This document shows, piece after piece, positions 6,936 through 10,262 of a stretch of 10,262 nt of DNA. Origin of the DNA: Elusimicrobia bacterium RIFCSPHIGHO2_02_FULL_57_9. Lineage in GTDB: Bacteria > Elusimicrobiota > Elusimicrobia > UBA1565 > UBA9628. Under the pieces are notes generated by a model. The model was not told the DNA's origin and made no database searches. It worked only from the letters and a program-made list of their open reading frames with translations. The stretch spans positions 1,847-12,108 of the forward strand of contig MGUO01000126.1 in the NCBI GenBank assembly GCA_001800015.1. The letters run 5' to 3'. A program made the position numbers and the translations under genes. Positions within the stretch are counted from its first letter, which is position 1; every line of letters begins with the position of its first letter.

Positions 6936-9514
6936 CGCCGCCCCCCCGCGACGATGGACGGCAAGGATTTCTCCATATCCTGCCAATTAGGCCCGACTTT
7001 GACGTCGACCACCAGAGGAATGGAAAGCTTAACGGCCTGTTCCATGGCGCGGCGAACCCAGACAACGAATTCCTTCACCTCGGCGTGAGGGACCTCGAAA
7101 AGCAATTCATCGTGTATCTGCAAAAGCATTCTCGCCTTGAATTGGCCCAGCCCTTTATGAACCCGAAGCATAGCCAGCTTAATGATGTCGGCGGAACCGC
7201 CCTGGATGGGCGTATTGCCGGCAGCCCTTTCGCCGAACTGGCGCAAGGCCGTATTCTTGGCGGCAAGCTGCGGCAAATAGCGGATGCGGCCTAAAAAAGT
7301 TCGCACCATCCCGTCATGCTTGGCCGCTTCCAAATTCTTTTCCAGCCACCGGGCCACGCCTTGGTAGCGTTCGAAATATTTTTTAATAATCTCCGCGGCT
7401 TCTCTTTGTGAAATGCCCAAAACACCGGCCAAGCCAAACGGGCTCTGGCCGTAAACAATGCCGAAATTAACCGCCTTGGCCCGGCGGCGCATTTCCGCGT
7501 CCACCAAAGCCGGCTCAAGGCGGAATATCCCGCAAGCCGTGCGCAAATGAATGTCCTCATGCTTGTGGAAAGAATCCATGAGCACGGCGTCCTGCGAAAC
7601 GTGGGCCAGCACCCTTAAATCGATCTGGGAGTAATCAGCAGCAACGAGCAGACAGCCGGGACCCGCCGCGAAAGCGCGCCGAATTTTCTGCCCCAGCCGG
7701 GAGCGGATGGGGATATTCTGCAAATTGGGATTTAAGCTGGATAAGCGGCCTGTTTCCGTGCCGATCTGATCAAGGCGGGTATGCACGCGGCCCTGAGCGT
7801 CCAGACGGTCCAGCAAACCGTCGATATAAGTCGACTTAAGCTTGGTCAACTCGCGGTATTCCAGCACCTTGGCCGCAATGGGGTGCCGGGAAGCCAGAAT
7901 TTGCAGGCATTCCTCGTCCGTGGAGCGGCCTCCCTTGGCCGTTTTATGGACCACGGGCAGCCTTAATTTGTCGAACAAAAGTTCGGCCAACTGTTTCGGA
8001 GAATTGACGTTGATGGGCGCGCCCGCCATCTCATCAAGCTTTAATTTGAGCGCTGAAATCTCGCTTTCAAACTCGCCGGAAAGCCGGCGCAAATAGGGCT
8101 CATCCAAACCGATGCCCTCGCGCTCCATTTCGCGTAAAATAGAAATCAACGGCATCTCCATTTCTTTGTAGAGCTTGAGCACGCCTATCTTTTCCATACT
8201 CGCTTGCAAATCCTTATAGCTCAAAGCCTTGGCCAAGCGCAGGGACAAAAGGCTTTTCCAATCCCCATTGACCATCGCTTCGACCTGGGGACGCACGGGG
8301 CTTAAGCAATAGGCGGCGATCATCGCGTCAAACCATGGCTCCGCTAGTTTGAGGCCCAAGATTTCGAGAGCGGTCGCCGTTTCTTTAAGCCCGCAGCCTA
8401 TTTTTAGGGCCTTGCCGGCTAAAATTTCGCGCAAAGCGCAAGCGCGCTTAATCTGGGCTTCATCTAAAAAGGATGTCCTTCCGTCCTCAAGCCCCACCGC
8501 CATATGCAGGCGGGAGCAGTCCAACAAATTGCCCTCATTATTCGCCACGGCCGCCAGCATGACGCATTTGGCGCGGGCCAGGTCTTTATGCAAATCCGTA
8601 AAGGGAGTTTCCTTTATACATGCGCCCGAAAACATTTCCTGGGCAGCCGCAGCCGGAAGCATCTCTTTTAGCAGAGAAGTGAACTCCAAATCCTGAAAAA
8701 GCTTGACCAGGCGATCCGGCTCGGGCTGAGGCAAGCGGCAATCCTGAGGCGCTATTTTAACGGGCGCGTTATCCTCAAGCTTAAGCAAGGCCGCCGCCGC
8801 TTTGGCCGACTCTTCGCCGTTCATCAGGGCCTGAGCCGTTTTAGACGGGATATCCTTATCGCCGGCTTTGGCCGCCTTGATAGCCGCCGACAGCGTTCCG
8901 TATTCCTTTAACAGCTTAACCGCGCCGACCGGACCAATTCCCTTGATCCCCGGCACATTATCCGAGGCATCGCCGATAACGGATAAATAGTCGATCACAG
9001 CGGCCGGAGGCACGCCCAGCCTTGCTTCCACCTGGGGCCCGTCCATCCATACGCTGTTAGCCACATCGCGCAGCACCCGGATTCCGGGGCTCACCATTTG
9101 CAGGGCGTCCTTATCCCCGGTCACAAGCACCGCTTCCAGGCCGCAGCTCACGGCGCGGCGGGCCAAGGTGGCCATGATATCGTCGGCCTCGTAGCCGGGA
9201 AGCTCCACGGCCGTAAAACCCATGGCCTCGGCCATTCCAGCGGCTTTTTTAAGCTGACCGAGCAAATCCTGGTCAATTTTCTTGCGCGTCGCTTTGTAAG
9301 CCTCATAAGCCTTATGGCGGAAAGTGGGCTCAGGGTGGTCGAAGCACACCGCGACCAAATCCGGCTTCTCTTTCTTGAGCAGCTGCAGCAGCATGCGCGC
9401 AAAGCCGTAAAGGGCCCCCACCGGCTCGCCCTTGGAGTTATTAAGCGGCGGCAGGGCATGATACGCCCTATGCAAGTAAGCGTGAGCATCCACCAGATAC
9501 AAGCGAGACTTCAT
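6932..9514 (-). CDS. polA: DNA polymerase I
   Basis: Repair and Okazaki-fragment processing polymerase, 860 residues. The N-terminal 5'-nuclease (1-290) has its metal acids: Asp9, Asp59, Glu109/Asp111/Asp112, Asp134/Asp136 and Asp182/Asp185. The middle region (about 305-445) occupies the 3'-5' exonuclease position but lacks the DxE and the other catalytic acids, so proofreading is probably absent, as in Taq and some Bacillus enzymes. The polymerase domain (about 450-860) has motif A ADYSQIDLR (626-634; Asp627), motif B RRRAKAVNFGIVYG (676-689; Lys680, Phe684, Tyr688) and motif C QIHDELLFEV (799-808; Asp802-Glu803). Motif A has Asp632 where Glu is usual (the ribose-discrimination residue). An in-frame TGA lies three codons upstream, so ATG 9514 is the first possible start, but it has no Shine-Dalgarno. 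It follows trxA by 50 bases. Confidence 0.97.
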   Translation of the reverse strand: MKSRLYLVDAHAYLHRAYHALPPLNNSKGEPVGALYGFARMLLQLLKKEKPDLVAVCFDHPEPTFRHKAYEAYKATRKKIDQDLLGQLKKAAGMAEAMGFTAVELPGYEADDIMATLARRAVSCGLEAVLVTGDKDALQMVSPGIRVLRDVANSVWMDGPQVEARLGVPPAAVIDYLSVIGDASDNVPGIKGIGPVGAVKLLKEYGTLSAAIKAAKAGDKDIPSKTAQALMNGEESAKAAAALLKLEDNAPVKIAPQDCRLPQPEPDRLVKLFQDLEFTSLLKEMLPAAAAQEMFSGACIKETPFTDLHKDLARAKCVMLAAVANNEGNLLDCSRLHMAVGLEDGRTSFLDEAQIKRACALREILAGKALKIGCGLKETATALEILGLKLAEPWFDAMIAAYCLSPVRPQVEAMVNGDWKSLLSLRLAKALSYKDLQASMEKIGVLKLYKEMEMPLISILREMEREGIGLDEPYLRRLSGEFESEISALKLKLDEMAGAPINVNSPKQLAELLFDKLRLPVVHKTAKGGRSTDEECLQILASRHPIAAKVLEYRELTKLKSTYIDGLLDRLDAQGRVHTRLDQIGTETGRLSSLNPNLQNIPIRSRLGQKIRRAFAAGPGCLLVAADYSQIDLRVLAHVSQDAVLMDSFHKHEDIHLRTACGIFRLEPALVDAEMRRRAKAVNFGIVYGQSPFGLAGVLGISQREAAEIIKKYFERYQGVARWLEKNLEAAKHDGMVRTFLGRIRYLPQLAAKNTALRQFGERAAGNTPIQGGSADIIKLAMLRVHKGLGQFKARMLLQIHDELLFEVPHAEVKEFVVWVRRAMEQAVKLSIPLVVDVKVGPNWQDMEKSLPSIVAGGRR

Positions 9515-9564
9515 AGATGGTCAAGAGAGGTTCAGCGGCGGCTTCAAATCGCAGAGAGTTTTAT

Positions 9565-9888
9565 TTAGACGATCAAAGAATCGAGTGTTTTCTTGATTTC
9601 GGCCTTAGAATGAACGCCCACCAACTGTTCGACGACCTTGCCGCCTTTAAAGAACAGCAGCGTGGGGATCGCGGAGATTTTATAACGGCTGGCGGCGTTG
9701 GGGTGCTCGTCGGTGTTGATCTTGGCCACGCAGATCTTGCCGATGTATTCCTTGGCGATTTCCTCGACCACCGGGGCCAGCATGCGGCAGGGGCCGCACC
9801 AGGGAGCCCAAAAATCGACGAGCACAGGCTGGGGGCTTTGCACCACATCCTGATCGAAGGTCTCGTCGGTCAATTGGATTTCGGCCAT
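9565..9888 (-). CDS. trxA: Thioredoxin
   Basis: Small cytoplasmic disulfide reductase that passes electrons from thioredoxin reductase to ribonucleotide reductase and other targets. From ATG 9888 the protein has 107 residues, the standard size. The active site WCGPC (30-34; Cys31, Cys34) sits in VDFWAPWCGPCRM, and the cis-proline Pro75 in SAIPTLLFF. FFKGGKVVEQLVG (79-91) is typical. I chose ATG 9888 because GGAGA (9894-9898) lies 5 bases upstream and the product matches family length. A longer reading to 9975 would pass through the promoter and adds a non-thioredoxin N-terminus. It is the first gene of the leftward cluster. The gap to polA is short with no clear terminator, so the two are likely cotranscribed. 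Confidence 0.95.
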   Translation of the reverse strand: MAEIQLTDETFDQDVVQSPQPVLVDFWAPWCGPCRMLAPVVEEIAKEYIGKICVAKINTDEHPNAASRYKISAIPTLLFFKGGKVVEQLVGVHSKAEIKKTLDSLIV

Positions 9889-9950
9889 AATTTTCTCCAT
9901 TTTCCAGTAAATTCCAGAAGGTTTATTCAATCTATCGAGGAACTGCCCTG

Positions 9951-9980
9951 AAGCCTTGTTATGATAGCAGGACAAGGCCT
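9951..9980. repeat. Inverted repeat around the trxA -10 box
   Basis: AAGCCTTGT (9951-9959) and ACAAGGCCT (9972-9980) are inverted copies, 8 of 9 positions paired (7 perfect in the core), with a 12-base spacer that contains the -10 box. Such a placement could be an operator, or an RNA hairpin arm at the transcript start. It is not followed by a T-run, so it is not a typical terminator. No regulator can be named. Confidence 0.55.
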
Positions 9981-9989
9981 CTCTGTCAA
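9961..9989 (-). promoter_or_regulatory. Sigma-70-type promoter for the trxA-polA-rhomboid-coaE-rho-M23 cluster
   Basis: On the - strand, TTGACA (9989-9984, a perfect -35) is followed by a 17-base spacer and TATCAT (9966-9961, 5 of 6 matches to -10). TGC lies just upstream of the -10, giving an extended -10 as well. The start point should be near 9954, leaving a leader of about 65 bases before the trxA ATG. It lies directly after the stop of the upstream receiver gene, so the cluster has its own promoter. Strength and use are inferred from the match only. Confidence 0.8.
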
Positions 9990-9998
9990 GAAGCCGTT

Positions 9999-10262
9999 TC
10001 AGCGTTTCAGCAGTGCGTCTATTTCAACCCAAAGCCGTTCCATCGTGATCGGCTTGGAGAGGAAAGCGGAGGCGCCCGAAAGCAGCCCCTCCACGCGGTC
10101 GCGGGGGTCGCTGTACTGGGTTGAGGCGGAAAGGAGGATCACGGGGGTGTTCCGGAAAGCCTCTTGGTGTTTGATGCGCCGGCAAAGCTCAAAGCCATGC
10201 ATATCGGGCAGTTGCACATCTAGAACAATCACCGAAGGGCGCTGCTCGCGCAGGGCGGCTAG
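9999..10262 (-). CDS. Response-regulator receiver domain, C-terminal part, cut by the window edge
   Basis: The last 87 codons of a receiver domain are visible; the frame is open to the right edge, so the N-terminal part is outside. Seen: phospho-acceptor Asp in VIVLDVQLPDMHGFELC, Ser in ILLSAST, and Lys in FLSKPITMERL, ending shortly after in DALLKR. The domain is at the C-terminus of its protein, which could be a receiver-only protein or a hybrid kinase. The apparent start at 10232 is an internal GTG (Val), not a real start. It ends about 10 bases upstream of the trxA -35 box. The receiver differs in sequence from the one at 2909-3310. Confidence 0.85.
   Translation of the reverse strand, partial: LAALREQRPSVIVLDVQLPDMHGFELCRRIKHQEAFRNTPVILLSASTQYSDPRDRVEGLLSGASAFLSKPITMERLWVEIDALLKR

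Noticed and set aside
6936..6986. Longer rhomboid reading beginning at 6986
   Set aside because: The extra 17 residues lie inside polA and look like out-of-frame coding; ATG 6935 in an ATGA overlap is a better start.
9515..9564. Terminator or promoter between trxA and polA
   Set aside because: No stable hairpin with a T-run and no convincing -35/-10 pair were found; TTGACC just before the polA ATG has no matching -10 at the right distance.
6932..9888. Thioredoxin as a processivity factor for the neighbouring polymerase, as in phage T7
   Set aside because: The PolA thumb region shows no large thioredoxin-binding insertion; its length and motifs follow normal bacterial Pol I, so adjacency alone does not support this.
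9098..9951. Open + strand frames opposite the polA start and trxA
   Set aside because: They are antisense to clear 5'-nuclease and thioredoxin motifs and have no recognisable content of their own.

Overview
The window comes from a moderately GC-rich bacterium with very tightly packed genes. A lipoprotein of the OmpA/Pal type points to a Gram-negative (diderm) cell. I cannot place it further with confidence. The order polA, rhomboid, coaE, rho and the rhomboid C-terminal domain fit several Gram-negative and candidate phyla (Elusimicrobiota-like or deltaproteobacterial-like lineages would be reasonable guesses), but that is inference. No tRNA, rRNA, CRISPR array, insertion sequence or other mobile element was seen. 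No gene-free stretch exceeds about 110 bases.

The left third is read on the + strand. It holds a metal-ion ABC transporter membrane subunit (7-837), an OmpA-domain lipoprotein (896-1450), a 12-helix APC-superfamily amino-acid permease (1461-2912), and a receiver-only response regulator whose start overlaps the permease stop by 4 bases (2909-3310).

The rest is read on the - strand and looks like one operon, transcribed right to left: trxA (thioredoxin), polA (DNA polymerase I), a rhomboid protease, coaE (last step of coenzyme A synthesis), rho (transcription terminator) and an M23 cell-wall endopeptidase with a signal peptide. Apart from the trxA-polA gap of 50 bases, the junctions are overlaps or gaps of at most 1 base. 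A near-consensus sigma-70 promoter lies just upstream of trxA. The two gene groups converge on a shared CTAG at 3307-3310. At the right edge is the C-terminal part of another receiver domain, also on the - strand.

Most genes are housekeeping and I found no new multi-gene system. The most notable point is rho. Its N-terminal domain (5325-5522) and its catalytic body (4204-5328) are in different frames. The break lies in the linker near 5352, where one missing G would restore a normal protein of about 439 residues. This is either a sequencing or assembly error, a real one-base deletion, or a truly two-part Rho. Other points are a perfect sigma-70 promoter with a dyad around its -10 box, a DNA polymerase I whose proofreading domain has lost its catalytic acids, and a Cys in place of the usual Asp in the peptidoglycan-binding site of the OmpA-type lipoprotein.
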